This document shows positions 45,356 through 55,084 of a DNA stretch of 64,000 bases, one piece after another. Made by a program: the position numbers and the translations under genes. Source of the DNA: Brachyspira suanatina (GTDB lineage: Bacteria > Spirochaetota > Brachyspiria > Brachyspirales > Brachyspiraceae); the NCBI RefSeq assembly GCF_001049755.1, contig NZ_CVLB01000001.1:310001-374000 (forward strand), given 5' to 3'. The first letter of the stretch is position 1, and every line of letters starts with the position of its first letter. The notes under the pieces are model-generated. The model saw nothing but the letters and a program-made list of their open reading frames with translations. It was not told where the DNA came from and made no database searches.

Positions 45356-46042
45356 ATGCTTCAGTATGCTGTTATAGGAATCGGCACTTTAGGCAAGGCA
45401 TTAATTAATAGACTTATGACAAAACCTTCTATAGAGGTATTTGCTATAGATAATGATATAAATGAAATAGAAGCTATAAAAAATAATGTAACTCAGGCTA
45501 TGCGTTTGGACTCTACTCAGAAAGAAGCATTGGAAGCCATTGAGATTAATAAATTTGATGCTGTCATACTTACAATAGGTGAAGATATGATGACAAGTAT
45601 ATTAACAGCATTACTTTTAAAAGAGCTTAATGTAAAAAATATCATAGCAAGATACTCTAATGAAAAGCATAGAGCCATATTAAGTATGATAGGAATAACC
45701 CATTTGGTAAGCCCTGAAGAGTCTATGGGAGTGCATATTGCAGAACAGCTTGAAGTAGGTGATACTCTTCTTCTTTATGATCTTACTGAATATCACTCTA
45801 TAGTAGAATTCCCTGTTCATGGCGGACTTGCCGGTAAAAATTTAAAAGAACTTGATTTGAGAAAGAAATACAAAATCAATGTTGTTGCCATAAAGAAAGA
45901 AACTGTAGGAATATTGGGAGAGAAAAAAGTTATTGTAGATTGTACTCCTGATCCTGATGTAGCTATGGTTGAAGGTGATATACTTATCATTGCAGGTCAT
46001 GATAAAGATATAGAAAAGATGTATAAAAAAATGGCTGAATGA
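45356..46042 (+). CDS. TrkA/KtrA-type potassium channel regulatory subunit
   Basis: 228-aa RCK protein. The N-terminal Rossmann domain has the nucleotide-binding loop VIGIGTLGKAL and an acidic residue at the end of strand two (AIDND), for NAD(H) or ATP/ADP control. The C-terminal RCK_C (TrkA-C) domain covers about residues 140-228 (LAGKNLKELDLRKKYKINVVAI ... GDILIIAGHDKDIEKM). Length and layout match KtrA. The membrane subunit (KtrB/TrkH) is not next to it; a small membrane protein gene follows three bases later. Confidence 0.9.
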   Translation: MLQYAVIGIGTLGKALINRLMTKPSIEVFAIDNDINEIEAIKNNVTQAMRLDSTQKEALEAIEINKFDAVILTIGEDMMTSILTALLLKELNVKNIIARYSNEKHRAILSMIGITHLVSPEESMGVHIAEQLEVGDTLLLYDLTEYHSIVEFPVHGGLAGKNLKELDLRKKYKINVVAIKKETVGILGEKKVIVDCTPDPDVAMVEGDILIIAGHDKDIEKMYKKMAE

Positions 46043-46045
46043 TAA

Positions 46046-46264
46046 ATGAATATTCAAATTGCTAAACTTTTTATAGTTATTGGTATAATATCAATAATCA
46101 TTGGCATACTATTTTTATTTAATATAAAAATTCCTTTCGGCAAACTTCCGGGTGATATCATGATTAAAAAAGAGAATTTTACTTTTTCATTTCCATTGGT
46201 CAGCTGTATTATAATCAGTGTATTATTATCTTTTATAATGTGGCTGCTATCTAGATTTAAATAA
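46046..46264 (+). CDS. DUF2905-family small membrane protein
   Basis: 72 aa with two transmembrane helices (about residues 6-26 and 49-68) joined by the family motif IPFGKLPGDIMIKKENFTFSFP. It starts three bases after the TrkA-type stop, so the two form an operon. The biochemical role of DUF2905 is not known. Confidence 0.88.
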   Translation: MNIQIAKLFIVIGIISIIIGILFLFNIKIPFGKLPGDIMIKKENFTFSFPLVSCIIISVLLSFIMWLLSRFK

Positions 46265-46356
46265 TATATATTCTATTATATAAGAATTTACTTTGTATTG
46301 ATATAGTTTTTAATATATTATATAATTTTAAAAAAATAAATGTATAAAGAATTATT

Positions 46357-47736
46357 ATGTCAGAAAAAAATAAATACCCTAAACTATATGTTAAAAATTT
46401 TGCTAAAATCAAAGAAGCAGAAATAGAATTAGCACCATTCACACTTTTTGTCGGCGACAACAACAGCTGTAAAACTTATTTGTCAACGTTAGTTTATGGA
46501 TTAATAAAATATACTTCTAAGATAATATACGATATATTTGAATATACGGATGAAATTAAAAACTCAAATGAATATAAAAAAGTAACAAATATTATTAATG
46601 ATATAATTGATAAAAATGAAGAAGTAAATTTAAGTTTGGAAGACAAAGAAGATTTTATAAAATTATTTAATTTTTTATTAAATAAATATTCTAATAAATT
46701 AATAAATTATATATTTAATTCTTCAGATATTATTCATTTAGATTATATAAATTTGGATTTTACATGTTACATAAATGAGAAAATTTATATAGAAATTAAT
46801 AAAAGAAAAATAGATAATAAAGAATTTTATAATATAGAACTTGATTATAACAGAATTATTAGTTATAGTGATTTAGAAGAAAATCGCTTTAATATAATAA
46901 ATATTATAATGAGTTTTATGATAAGAGCTCATTTTGATATATCATTATATATGAGTGCTAATATAGTTTTTTTTCCTGTATCAAGAACAGGATTACTATC
47001 AACAAAGAATAATATATTAAAATCTTATGTTGATAAGTTTAATAAAATAAATTCTTTTGATGATAATTTAATTAAAGAAGAATTATTATCTAATACTTGG
47101 CAGGATTTTTTAAAAAAACTAATAGATCTTTCAGGTAAAATAAAAGAGGAAAATAGATTTAAAGAAATAGTTTCATTAATAGAAGATAATATTATTGATG
47201 GTAAGATAAATGTTAATCAGGAAACAGGCGGAATTTATTATATACCAAATTTTAATAAAGGATCATCATTTCCAATGTATTTATCATCTGCTGTTATAAC
47301 AGAAACAGCACCATTATATTTATTTTTGAAATATGGTTTTATTAAAGAAAGATTGATTATGGAAGAACCAGAAATTTCCTTACATCCAGAACTTCAGCAG
47401 CAATTAACAAGAGTTTTTATTAAATTAGTTAATAGTTATATTCATATTTTAATTACAACTCACAGCGATACTATTATTCAGCATATAAATAATATGATTA
47501 AATTAAATTCAAATGATGAAGAAAGAAAAAAATATTTGATGAATAAATACGGATATGATGAGGACGATTTGATTTCAGAAGATAAGGTTAGAATGTATCA
47601 GTTTGATATTGAAGAAGACGGATTTACAAAAGTTACAAAATTAGAAAGTTCAGAGTACGGTTTTGAAGTTCCTACTTTCAATAAAGTACTAAAAAAAATA
47701 TCAGATGAAATATATGATTTTCAGGAAGAATTATAA
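46357..47736 (+). CDS. AAA ATPase of a two-gene module
   Basis: 459-aa ABC/OLD-like ATPase. The Walker A region is GDNNSCKT (residues 33-40), in which the usual glycine before Lys is Cys38. The long middle part is helical and Asn-rich, with FFPVSRTGLLSTK near residue 208. Near the C-terminus are Walker B-type LIMEEPEISLHPELQQQL and the H-loop ILITTHSDT. A roughly 90-residue tail follows. It is coupled to the next gene by a two-base gap. The layout matches ATPase subunits of two-gene antiphage systems (Septu- or PARIS-like), but the partner differs from both, so only the class is proposed. Confidence 0.78.
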   Translation: MSEKNKYPKLYVKNFAKIKEAEIELAPFTLFVGDNNSCKTYLSTLVYGLIKYTSKIIYDIFEYTDEIKNSNEYKKVTNIINDIIDKNEEVNLSLEDKEDFIKLFNFLLNKYSNKLINYIFNSSDIIHLDYINLDFTCYINEKIYIEINKRKIDNKEFYNIELDYNRIISYSDLEENRFNIINIIMSFMIRAHFDISLYMSANIVFFPVSRTGLLSTKNNILKSYVDKFNKINSFDDNLIKEELLSNTWQDFLKKLIDLSGKIKEENRFKEIVSLIEDNIIDGKINVNQETGGIYYIPNFNKGSSFPMYLSSAVITETAPLYLFLKYGFIKERLIMEEPEISLHPELQQQLTRVFIKLVNSYIHILITTHSDTIIQHINNMIKLNSNDEERKKYLMNKYGYDEDDLISEDKVRMYQFDIEEDGFTKVTKLESSEYGFEVPTFNKVLKKISDEIYDFQEEL

Positions 47737-47738
47737 TA

Positions 47739-48344
47739 ATGAAATGGTATGAAAATTATCCTGAAGTTTTTAGGGAAGTTTTAAGTAAAGTATTTGATAA
47801 AAATTTTTTTTATGACTATGATAATGATAAATATTTTTTAGAAGATAAAAATGTTTCTGTAAATGTAGAAGTCTTTAATAATTCATTAGCAATAAAAACA
47901 TTAGAAGGTAATAAATTATTTCCTTATTTAAAAAATCAAAAGTGTGCTGATAAAGTTATTATTCAAGAAACAGAATCAAGAATATATGATATGCATATAT
48001 TTGAATTTAGTATTGCATATAAAAAGAATAAAACATTAAAAGAACAATTTGAAGGTGCTTGTTTAAGAGCTTTAGCTGTATTTTCTTATTTTAAAAGAAT
48101 TAAGATTAATAAAATATATTTGTATTTTGTAATAAATGAAACAACTAATCCATCAATTATGAGAAAAGATTTATCTAATAAGAGAATTCCGAAAGATATA
48201 TATAAAAAAGATTTTTTAGTTGTCAGTAATGACTCAAGGCTATTTAAACAAAAGAAATTAAAAATAAAACTACTTGAGCATAATAAAACTTATAGTATAA
48301 AATACCATTCAGAAGAATATGGATTGAATATATCTTTTTTATAG
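47739..48344 (+). CDS. Partner protein of the adjacent ATPase, possibly nuclease-like
   Basis: 201 aa, soluble, basic overall. The pattern ADKVIIQE ... MHIFEFSIAY ... KEQFEGACLRAL resembles the strand-helix order of PD-(D/E)xK nucleases (Asp, then Glu-x-x, then a conserved helix with Gln), but the usual Lys of ExK reads Ser. It is therefore a weak candidate or an inactive version. The ATG follows the ATPase stop by two bases (TAATAATG). A family-B element begins 28 bases after its stop. Function unknown; a defence effector role is inferred from pairing. Confidence 0.62.
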   Translation: MKWYENYPEVFREVLSKVFDKNFFYDYDNDKYFLEDKNVSVNVEVFNNSLAIKTLEGNKLFPYLKNQKCADKVIIQETESRIYDMHIFEFSIAYKKNKTLKEQFEGACLRALAVFSYFKRIKINKIYLYFVINETTNPSIMRKDLSNKRIPKDIYKKDFLVVSNDSRLFKQKKLKIKLLEHNKTYSIKYHSEEYGLNISFL

Positions 48345-48371
48345 TTCAATTACAATTTATTTATTTTAATA

Positions 48372-48642
48372 TATACTGAAAATTTTTAACTTTGTTAACC
48401 GATACACTTTATATAGAATTATCAACTTTTTTGCCGCACAAAAAAGTTGCAAAAAACGCAATTACTAGAACTTTATATTTTAAAAATACTTATTAAATAT
48501 AGGATATATTATAAATTTATACTAAAATGCAGTTCTTTTGGTTCTTTTATACCAATAAAAGAACTGGGGTATGGGGCAAAGCCCCAGATATAAAAATAAA
48601 AATATAAATTTATTTTTGACAAAGTATATTTGTTTAGGTATA
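48372..48642. mobile_element. Family B MITE-like element, copy B4
   Basis: 271 bases. The left end is TATACTGAAAATTTTTAACT then TTGTTAA; the right end is TTTTTGACAAAGTATATTTG then TTTAGGTATA. The interior has ACTTTTTTGCCGCACAAAAA (shared with B2) and a GGGGCAAAGCCCC hairpin (shared with B3). It separates the ATPase module from nhaC. Confidence 0.72.
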
Positions 48643-48652
48643 TTTCAATTTT

Positions 48653-50071
48653 TTAATTGCCCTTATTGATTGGTACAGCAAATTTCGGCAGAGTAAGCAT
48701 ATAAATAAAAGATATAGCTATACTAATTAAATTAAAAAATGAATAAGGCATGTACTGTAAAGTATGCACTCCAAGTATAGAAGTCATATAAACTCCTGTA
48801 ACAGTCCAAGGCAGTAAAACCTCTGTAAGAGTTCCGCCTTCTTCCATAGTTCTTGAAAGTACGCCTCTATTAACATTGTATTTGTCGTATACTGTTTTTA
48901 ATACATCGCCTAAAGTTAAAAAAGTAAATTGTAAACTGCTCAATGCTGAATTTATAGTGAATGTTGTAAACCAAGTTACAAATATTAAACTTCTGGCACC
49001 TCTGACTATTTTCACCAATAATTCTATTAAAGTATTTAAAGTACCTATTAATTGAAGCATAGCTCCGTAAGTAAGAGCAAGTATCAAAAATAATACACTA
49101 GGCATAGTGCTTATCATTCCGCCTCTGTTTAGTAATGTATGAAGATTTTGAGGTATGCTTTCAGGATTAACTGTAGGCGACATAGAAATATTAAAACCCG
49201 TTACAAATGATTTCATAGCATTAATAAATCCAAAGTTTTGAAATATCGCTCCTAATATTATTGCAATTAAACTTCCAATGAACATAGTTATTACAGGATT
49301 AACTCCTTTCACACTTGCAATAAGTACGAATATTGGAGGGATAAGCAAAAAGATGTTGAAATTGTATATATTTTCTAATGAAGTTAATATTTCACTAGCT
49401 TCTTTTAAGTTGAGAATATCAGAGTTAATAGGGGAGGCATTGAAACCTAATATAGTAAAAACAATAGCTGCTAATATTGCAGATGGTATAGTGTTTACAA
49501 GCATAGTTTTTATATGATTTTGTAAAGTAGTTCCAGCACCAAGAGCGGCTAAAACAGTTGTATCCGATATAGGAGAGTTTTTATCACCAAGATATGCACC
49601 GCTTATAACAGCACCTGCAACCAATGGAAGAGGTGTATTTGTAGCCTGTGCGATTCCTATGAATGCTACTCCTGCAGTAGAAGCAGAACCCCAAGAAGTA
49701 CCTGTAAATATAGATAGAAAAGATGTTATAACAAATGCCATTAAAGGTATGAATGAAGGGTGAATTAATTTAATTCCATAGTATATAAGCATAGGTACAG
49801 TTCCAGAATATACCCAAGAACCAACTACTATACCTATTAATATAAATATTAGTACACCAAGCCAAGTATCTACAATCTTTTTTATGAAGGCTTCTTCCAT
49901 ATCTTTCCATTTGTATCCTGCAAAATGTGCTATTATGCAGGCTATTAATGTGCCTATTGTAAGTAAAAATTCTATAGGAACACCGTATTTTACAGTGAAG
50001 ATTAAAACAGTTATAAGTATGAATAATAGTGGAAATAACTTCCAAAATGTATTGATTTTTTTTATATTCAT
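48653..50071 (-). CDS. nhaC: NhaC-family Na+/H+ antiporter
   Basis: 472-aa inner-membrane antiporter with about twelve helices that exchanges sodium for protons (some relatives exchange malate or lactate). Family hallmarks are FTGTSWGSASTAGVAFIGIA near residue 122 and SGAYLGDKNSPISDTT near 155 with charged residues in the ion path. A GGTLTEVLLPWTVTGVYM stretch lies near residue 420. Length is standard. It is monocistronic. Confidence 0.9.
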   Translation of the reverse strand: MNIKKINTFWKLFPLLFILITVLIFTVKYGVPIEFLLTIGTLIACIIAHFAGYKWKDMEEAFIKKIVDTWLGVLIFILIGIVVGSWVYSGTVPMLIYYGIKLIHPSFIPLMAFVITSFLSIFTGTSWGSASTAGVAFIGIAQATNTPLPLVAGAVISGAYLGDKNSPISDTTVLAALGAGTTLQNHIKTMLVNTIPSAILAAIVFTILGFNASPINSDILNLKEASEILTSLENIYNFNIFLLIPPIFVLIASVKGVNPVITMFIGSLIAIILGAIFQNFGFINAMKSFVTGFNISMSPTVNPESIPQNLHTLLNRGGMISTMPSVLFLILALTYGAMLQLIGTLNTLIELLVKIVRGARSLIFVTWFTTFTINSALSSLQFTFLTLGDVLKTVYDKYNVNRGVLSRTMEEGGTLTEVLLPWTVTGVYMTSILGVHTLQYMPYSFFNLISIAISFIYMLTLPKFAVPINKGN

Positions 50072-50232
50072 GGGTATACTCCGTATATTCTAAAACATTG
50101 TAATGATTAATATTACAACAATATATAACATATTTTTATTATGATGTCAATATTTATAAGTAATTTTTATTATTTATAGTAAAGAATGTATTTTTTTATA
50201 GTAATAATAAAATAATAAAATTTATATATAGA

Positions 50233-50261
50233 TTGACTTTTAACAAAAAATATAATAAAAT
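50233..50261 (+). promoter_or_regulatory. Promoter upstream of cheW
   Basis: TTGACT (50233-50238), 17-base spacer, TAAAAT (50256-50261), in the 310-base gap between nhaC and cheW. The leader would be about 115 bases. Nothing else is evident in the gap beyond plain AT-rich sequence. Confidence 0.5.
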
Positions 50262-50381
50262 GATAATAGTTACAAAATTCGTTTCAGATTTTTTAATTGC
50301 AAATATTTATTGTATATATAAAAAATAAGAAATTATTTCCGATAATAGAACAACTGTAAATTTTATGGAGGCATAATAAAA

Positions 50382-50897
50382 ATGGCAGAGCAGACAGAGC
50401 AACAATCTATTGAAAGTACCGAAAATAGAGTTGATCTCGAAGATAGTACAAACCTTGTTACTTTTAGATTAGGCAGCGGCGAGTATGCCATAGACATCAT
50501 GCAGGCTAAAGAGATAATCAAGATGGAAAAGATTACTCTTATTCCTAATGCCCCAGATTTTGTTGAAGGTGTAATAAATTTGCGTGGTAATATTATACCT
50601 ATAATCGACTTAAAAAAGAGATTCAATTTAGAAGAAACAGAAGGCGATAAAAATACAGGTATTATCATAGTAAAAATAGAAGATGTGGATATGGGAATAA
50701 TTATTGACTCTATTTCTAAGGTAGTATCTATTTCTAATTCTGATATTCAGCCTCCTCCTCCAATGCTTTCAGGTATAGGTCAAAAATACATTAAAGGTGT
50801 AGGTAAATTAGAAGATAAATTATTAGTTGTTTTAGACCTAGAAAAATTGTTTACTACAGATGAAGAAGAGGAAGAACCTGCTTCCGCTGAAAGTTAA
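50382..50897 (+). CDS. cheW: Chemotaxis coupling protein CheW
   Basis: 171-aa CheW, which links chemoreceptors to the CheA kinase. The SH3-like fold motifs are present: FRLGSGEYAIDIMQAKEI, LIPNAPDFVEGVINLRGNIIPIIDL near residue 60 and VGKLEDKLLVVLDLEKL near 150. An acidic C-terminal tail EEEEEPASAES follows. Ribosome site GGAGG. It is not next to other che genes. Confidence 0.95.
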   Translation: MAEQTEQQSIESTENRVDLEDSTNLVTFRLGSGEYAIDIMQAKEIIKMEKITLIPNAPDFVEGVINLRGNIIPIIDLKKRFNLEETEGDKNTGIIIVKIEDVDMGIIIDSISKVVSISNSDIQPPPPMLSGIGQKYIKGVGKLEDKLLVVLDLEKLFTTDEEEEEPASAES

Positions 50898-50919
50898 GAT
50901 TAAAAATTAGAGTTAATAA

Positions 50920-51522
50920 TTAAAAAGTGGCAGTTATTACTTTACTTTCGCTTATAATAATGTCTAATATCTCATCATTATCATCTTTAGGTATTGATGG
51001 AAGTATCTGATAATCATAAGCTAAGCCTACTCTTAAGGCATTTTTATTTCTTTTTAACATATTATCGTAATAGCCTCTTCCAAATCCGAGTCTATTGCAT
51101 TTTTCATCGAAAGCTAAAGCCGGAATAATAAACATAGATATTTCATTTATATTACAGTCTTTACAGTGTTCAAAAGGCTCACCGCATCCGAATTTTGTAT
51201 TTTTATTTATATCTTTATTATAATCATTGATATATTTTAATTTCATATTATGATTATCTATAAGAAAAGGCACAGATACTTTGATATTATTTTTTAAAGC
51301 GTATTCTATTATTTCTTTAGTCGGTACTTCATTATTGAAATCTATATATACTGATATAGAATTAAATTTATTAATATTTACTATATTTCTAAATTTTTTA
51401 AAGATTACAGTACTTTTTTCTTTAATGAAATCCGAATCTAAATTATTTCTAATGAGTTTAAAGGATTCTCTTATTAAATTTTTTGCTTCTTTAATATTGC
51501 TTTCATTAGGAGAAGTTTTCAT
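50920..51522 (-). CDS. 5-formyltetrahydrofolate cyclo-ligase
   Basis: 200-aa enzyme that converts 5-formyl-THF to 5,10-methenyl-THF using ATP. The glycine-rich signature RLGFGRGYYDNML lies near residue 155, after the substrate-binding VPF..D segment. The sequence GCGEPFEHCKDCNINE near residue 110 is somewhat Cys-rich. The start overlaps the end of the PilZ gene by 17 bases, so the two are translationally coupled. Confidence 0.92.
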   Translation of the reverse strand: MKTSPNESNIKEAKNLIRESFKLIRNNLDSDFIKEKSTVIFKKFRNIVNINKFNSISVYIDFNNEVPTKEIIEYALKNNIKVSVPFLIDNHNMKLKYINDYNKDINKNTKFGCGEPFEHCKDCNINEISMFIIPALAFDEKCNRLGFGRGYYDNMLKRNKNALRVGLAYDYQILPSIPKDDNDEILDIIISESKVITATF

Positions 51523-52261
51523 CTTTTAATTCTACTAATAATTCTTGTAATAGCTTATCTCTAATAATTTGGTCAATAATTTTTTGTGATGCCATACCTA
51601 TATCAATAAATTGTACTGCAAAACCTTTAGGCAAATCAGGTTTTTGATTTTCATTATTTATCCAAACTACTTTAGCTTCAGTAAATAATTTGAAGTCTTT
51701 AAAAGATATAGTAAGACCTAACATATCGCCTTTATCAGGAATATTAGTATCAGATGATATGTAAGCTCCGTTACCGCTTATAGAAAGGATATTTCTATCT
51801 ATAGTTCCTCTGATTTTATCTTTATATGCTATAATAACATTTAATGGCCAATTAACTCTTGAATATTGTCTTCTTTTTTTACTTCCGTCATCTAATATTT
51901 TTGAAACTTCATTTTGTATGGATTGTACTATTACGCTTACATCTGTATTTCTACGGAATATTAAAGCGTATGGATATACAGATTCATCAAAATCATCTGA
52001 TACTTCTGTAATTACTAATTTTATTTGCGGATTAATTTTCTTTACTTTTTCTACAAATAAATTAATACTGTCTTTTTCACTTTCAGAGTATCTTATTATG
52101 TAAAAATATATGTTTAAGTTATTTTCTATTATATACCCTAAAGAAGAACTTGTATCATTAAAAGTGCTTATATCAAATATATTATTAAAAGCATTTTTAT
52201 ATTTAGTTAAAATAGAAGGATTATTTTCTATAATTACACCTTTTACTTGTTCTTTATCCAT
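51506..52261 (-). CDS. PilZ-domain c-di-GMP receptor with receiver-like N-domain
   Basis: 251 aa. Residues about 1-120 have a response-regulator-like alpha/beta pattern, but the phospho-acceptor region is degenerate. From about residue 130 there is a PilZ domain: RxxxR as RQYSR and the SxxG element as SISGNGAYIS, which together bind cyclic di-GMP. It is therefore a likely c-di-GMP effector, perhaps for periplasmic flagellar motility (inference). It overlaps and precedes the 5-formyl-THF cyclo-ligase gene. Confidence 0.85.
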   Translation of the reverse strand: MDKEQVKGVIIENNPSILTKYKNAFNNIFDISTFNDTSSSLGYIIENNLNIYFYIIRYSESEKDSINLFVEKVKKINPQIKLVITEVSDDFDESVYPYALIFRRNTDVSVIVQSIQNEVSKILDDGSKKRRQYSRVNWPLNVIIAYKDKIRGTIDRNILSISGNGAYISSDTNIPDKGDMLGLTISFKDFKLFTEAKVVWINNENQKPDLPKGFAVQFIDIGMASQKIIDQIIRDKLLQELLVELKDENFS

Positions 52262-52409
52262 TATTACTTCTCCTGATAAGACTTCTTATTAAGTATAACA
52301 TAATTTATTATTTATGCAATATTTTAAGTAAAAAAATAGAAGCCTTTAGTTATTCATATTTTCTGTTTATATGTTATAATAATGATAAAAGTTTTAAAGA
52401 GAGTGGTTT

Positions 52410-52871
52410 ATGGGAATAAAAGAGAAATCAAAAGAATTATGGGAAAAAATTTCATTAGAAACTACATTTGAAAAATTAATATCTATTATTGATAAATCAA
52501 AGGATATATTAAATTTATCTTCATCAAGGCATCTTTCCAAATTTTTAGATAAAATTCAATTGATGGTAGATATGATAGGCGATTATATTAATGGTAATTA
52601 TAAGGATGTGCCTTGGAAAAGTTTATCTGCTGTAGCTGGAGCATTAATATATTTAATACTTCCTTTGGATGTTCTTCCTGATTTATTTCCTTTTATTGGA
52701 TTATTAGATGATGCTTTCATTATAGGATTATGTATAAAATGTTTTTCTACTGATTTACAGCAATATAGGTTTTGGAAATATGGAGAATTAGATGAGGAGT
52801 CTGAAGAGGCTGAATATGAAATAGCAGATGATGAAGAAGATATTGAAGAAACTGAAGAAGATAGGGAATAA
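52410..52871 (+). CDS. DUF1232 (YkvA-like) membrane protein
   Basis: 153 aa with the DUF1232 core LSAVAGALIYLILPLDVLPDLFPFIGLLDDAFIIGL (about residues 72-108). This is a hydrophobic hairpin with a conserved LxPxDxxPD..P..GxxDD pattern. A very acidic C-terminal tail of about 25 residues follows. The family role is unknown. recG starts four bases after its stop. Confidence 0.88.
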   Translation: MGIKEKSKELWEKISLETTFEKLISIIDKSKDILNLSSSRHLSKFLDKIQLMVDMIGDYINGNYKDVPWKSLSAVAGALIYLILPLDVLPDLFPFIGLLDDAFIIGLCIKCFSTDLQQYRFWKYGELDEESEEAEYEIADDEEDIEETEEDRE

Positions 52872-52874
52872 ATT

Positions 52875-54965
52875 TTGCTGAACAATTATTATAGTAAAGA
52901 TATATTTACTAAAAGTATCAAATATTCAAAAGGTGTAGGACCTAAATACGCAGAAATACTTGCCAAAAAGGGTATAATTACTTTATATGATTTAATAGCA
53001 TTTTTCCCAAGAACTTATGATGACAGAAGAAAAACTTTAAAACTTCATGAGGCATTGGAAAATAAAGATAAAACTTCTGTTGTATATGTAGAAGTTATAG
53101 ATGTATCAAGTTTTACTTTTCAATATAGGAATAAACCTTTAGTAATAGTTACAGATGGAATTGCTGTATGTGAAGTACCTATTTATAGCGGAAGACTGCC
53201 TGCAGGAGTGACTAAAGGGGCAAAACTTTATTTAACAGGCAAGTTTGTAAGAAGCGGCAGAGGCAAACTGCAATGCAGAATGACTGAATTTGAAAAGCCT
53301 TCATCAAATGCCTTATCATATGGAAAGATTGTACCTATATATCCGCTTACCGAAGGACTTTCACAAAAAAAGCTTAGAACTTTAATAGTGGATGAGCTTG
53401 TCGGCTTTGAAAAGAATATGAAATATGATATTCCAAGCATCATTAAAAAGAAATATAGGCTTAAAAGTTTCGTACCTTCTATTATGGAGATGCATTTTCC
53501 CACTTCTTTTGAAGCTTTAGCTGAGGCTAGAGAGAGTTTGATTTTTGAAGAGTTTTTAACTTTTCAGTATATACATTTAAGTGAGAGAAGACCTAATATT
53601 CTTATAAAAGAAGAAAGGTATAATTCTTCAAATTTATTAGATAAAGTAAAATTAAGTTTATCATTTGAACTCACAACAGACCAATTAAATGCTATTGAAG
53701 AAATAAAAAGTGATTTATTTTCTAGTAAGCAGATGTTCAGACTTCTTCAAGGAGATGTTGGAGCTGGTAAAACTATAGTGGCATTTTTAACTGCATTAAT
53801 ACCTGCAGAATCAGGATTTCAGACCGCATTTTTAGCTCCTACTGAAATATTGGCTTTACAACATTATAATACTTTTAAGAAACTTATTAAATCAGCCGGT
53901 TTAGAAGATACTATAAAAATAGATATACTTACTTCTTCAGTTAATCAAAATGAAAGAGGATATTTATTAAAAAGATTAAGAGAAGGAAAAAGTCATATTT
54001 TAGTAGGTACGCATTCTATTATTTATGATGAGGTAATATTTAAAAATCTTTCTTATGCAATAGTAGATGAACAGCAAAGATTTGGAGCAGCACAAAGAAA
54101 CAAACTTCTTTCTAAAGGAAATAATGTTGATTTTTTACTTATGACAGCAACTCCTATTCCTCAGTCTTTAGCATTAACATTATTTGGGGAATTGGATTTA
54201 TCTATTATAAAAAGTATGCCTAGCAGCAGAAAAGGCGTACTTACAAAATATAAAGAGCTTTATGAGAGGGATCATTGCTACAAGTTTTTAAAAAGCAGAA
54301 TAGCTAAAGGTGAGCAGGGTTATGTCGTTTTTCCCCTTATAGAAAATAATGATTCTAGCTTCATTACTCTTTCAAGCGAATTTCAAAGGGCAAAAGAAAC
54401 TTATTTTTCAGACATTCAAATAGAAGTAATACATGGCAAAATGAAAGATGAAGAAAAAGAATATATAATGAATAGATTTTCTTCAGGTGAAATAAAGGTA
54501 TTATTTTCTACAACTGTTATAGAGGTTGGTATTGATAATCCTAATGCCACAACAATACTTATAGAAGGTGCAGAACGTTTTGGTTTATCGCAGCTTCATC
54601 AGCTTAGGGGTAGGGTAGGCAGAGGAGATAAATTAGGGTACTGTTATTTGATACTTCATAGTGAGCTTAATGACATCATAAAAGAAAGAATTAACATAAT
54701 ATGTGAAACTACTGACGGATTTAAAATATCAGAAAAGGATTTGGAATTAAGAGGTTCAGGAGAGTTTTTAGGGGATAGGCAAAGCGGAATACCTGATTTC
54801 AAACTTGGAAACATCATAAAAGACAAGGAAATAATGCGTAAAGCAAAAGATGAGATGCGTTCTTTATTAAGAGATGAAAATTCAAAAGAAGCTTTTTATA
54901 AAGAAAATGAAGCGTTTATATTAAAGGCTAATTATCTGAAATCCAGAATTGTTAAAGATGAATAA
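52875..54965 (+). CDS. recG: ATP-dependent DNA helicase RecG
   Basis: 696-aa branched-DNA translocase that rescues stalled replication forks. The wedge OB-fold domain occupies roughly residues 60-150. The helicase core has Walker A QGDVGAGKT near residue 295, the DEQQ box (VDEQQRFG) near 400, the TATPIPQSLAL motif and TTVIEVGIDNPNA. The C-terminal RQSGIPDF segment is present. No ATG fits; translation most likely starts at TTG 52875 with AGGG eight bases upstream. This gives the expected length. Confidence 0.95.
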   Translation: MLNNYYSKDIFTKSIKYSKGVGPKYAEILAKKGIITLYDLIAFFPRTYDDRRKTLKLHEALENKDKTSVVYVEVIDVSSFTFQYRNKPLVIVTDGIAVCEVPIYSGRLPAGVTKGAKLYLTGKFVRSGRGKLQCRMTEFEKPSSNALSYGKIVPIYPLTEGLSQKKLRTLIVDELVGFEKNMKYDIPSIIKKKYRLKSFVPSIMEMHFPTSFEALAEARESLIFEEFLTFQYIHLSERRPNILIKEERYNSSNLLDKVKLSLSFELTTDQLNAIEEIKSDLFSSKQMFRLLQGDVGAGKTIVAFLTALIPAESGFQTAFLAPTEILALQHYNTFKKLIKSAGLEDTIKIDILTSSVNQNERGYLLKRLREGKSHILVGTHSIIYDEVIFKNLSYAIVDEQQRFGAAQRNKLLSKGNNVDFLLMTATPIPQSLALTLFGELDLSIIKSMPSSRKGVLTKYKELYERDHCYKFLKSRIAKGEQGYVVFPLIENNDSSFITLSSEFQRAKETYFSDIQIEVIHGKMKDEEKEYIMNRFSSGEIKVLFSTTVIEVGIDNPNATTILIEGAERFGLSQLHQLRGRVGRGDKLGYCYLILHSELNDIIKERINIICETTDGFKISEKDLELRGSGEFLGDRQSGIPDFKLGNIIKDKEIMRKAKDEMRSLLRDENSKEAFYKENEAFILKANYLKSRIVKDE

Positions 54966-55051
54966 ATTTTTATATACTTTAGTATTTATTATTTAAATAA
55001 AAAAATCATACTATAGTAATTTATTTTATAATAAAATATTTTGATTTAATG

Positions 55052-55079
55052 TTGACAAAAAGATCATATAATATATGAT
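55052..55079 (+). promoter_or_regulatory. Promoter of the Abi leader RNA
   Basis: TTGACA (55052-55057), 16-base spacer, TATGAT (55074-55079). Transcription would begin around 55085, just before the hairpin at 55093. Confidence 0.6.
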
Positions 55080-55084
55080 TGTAT

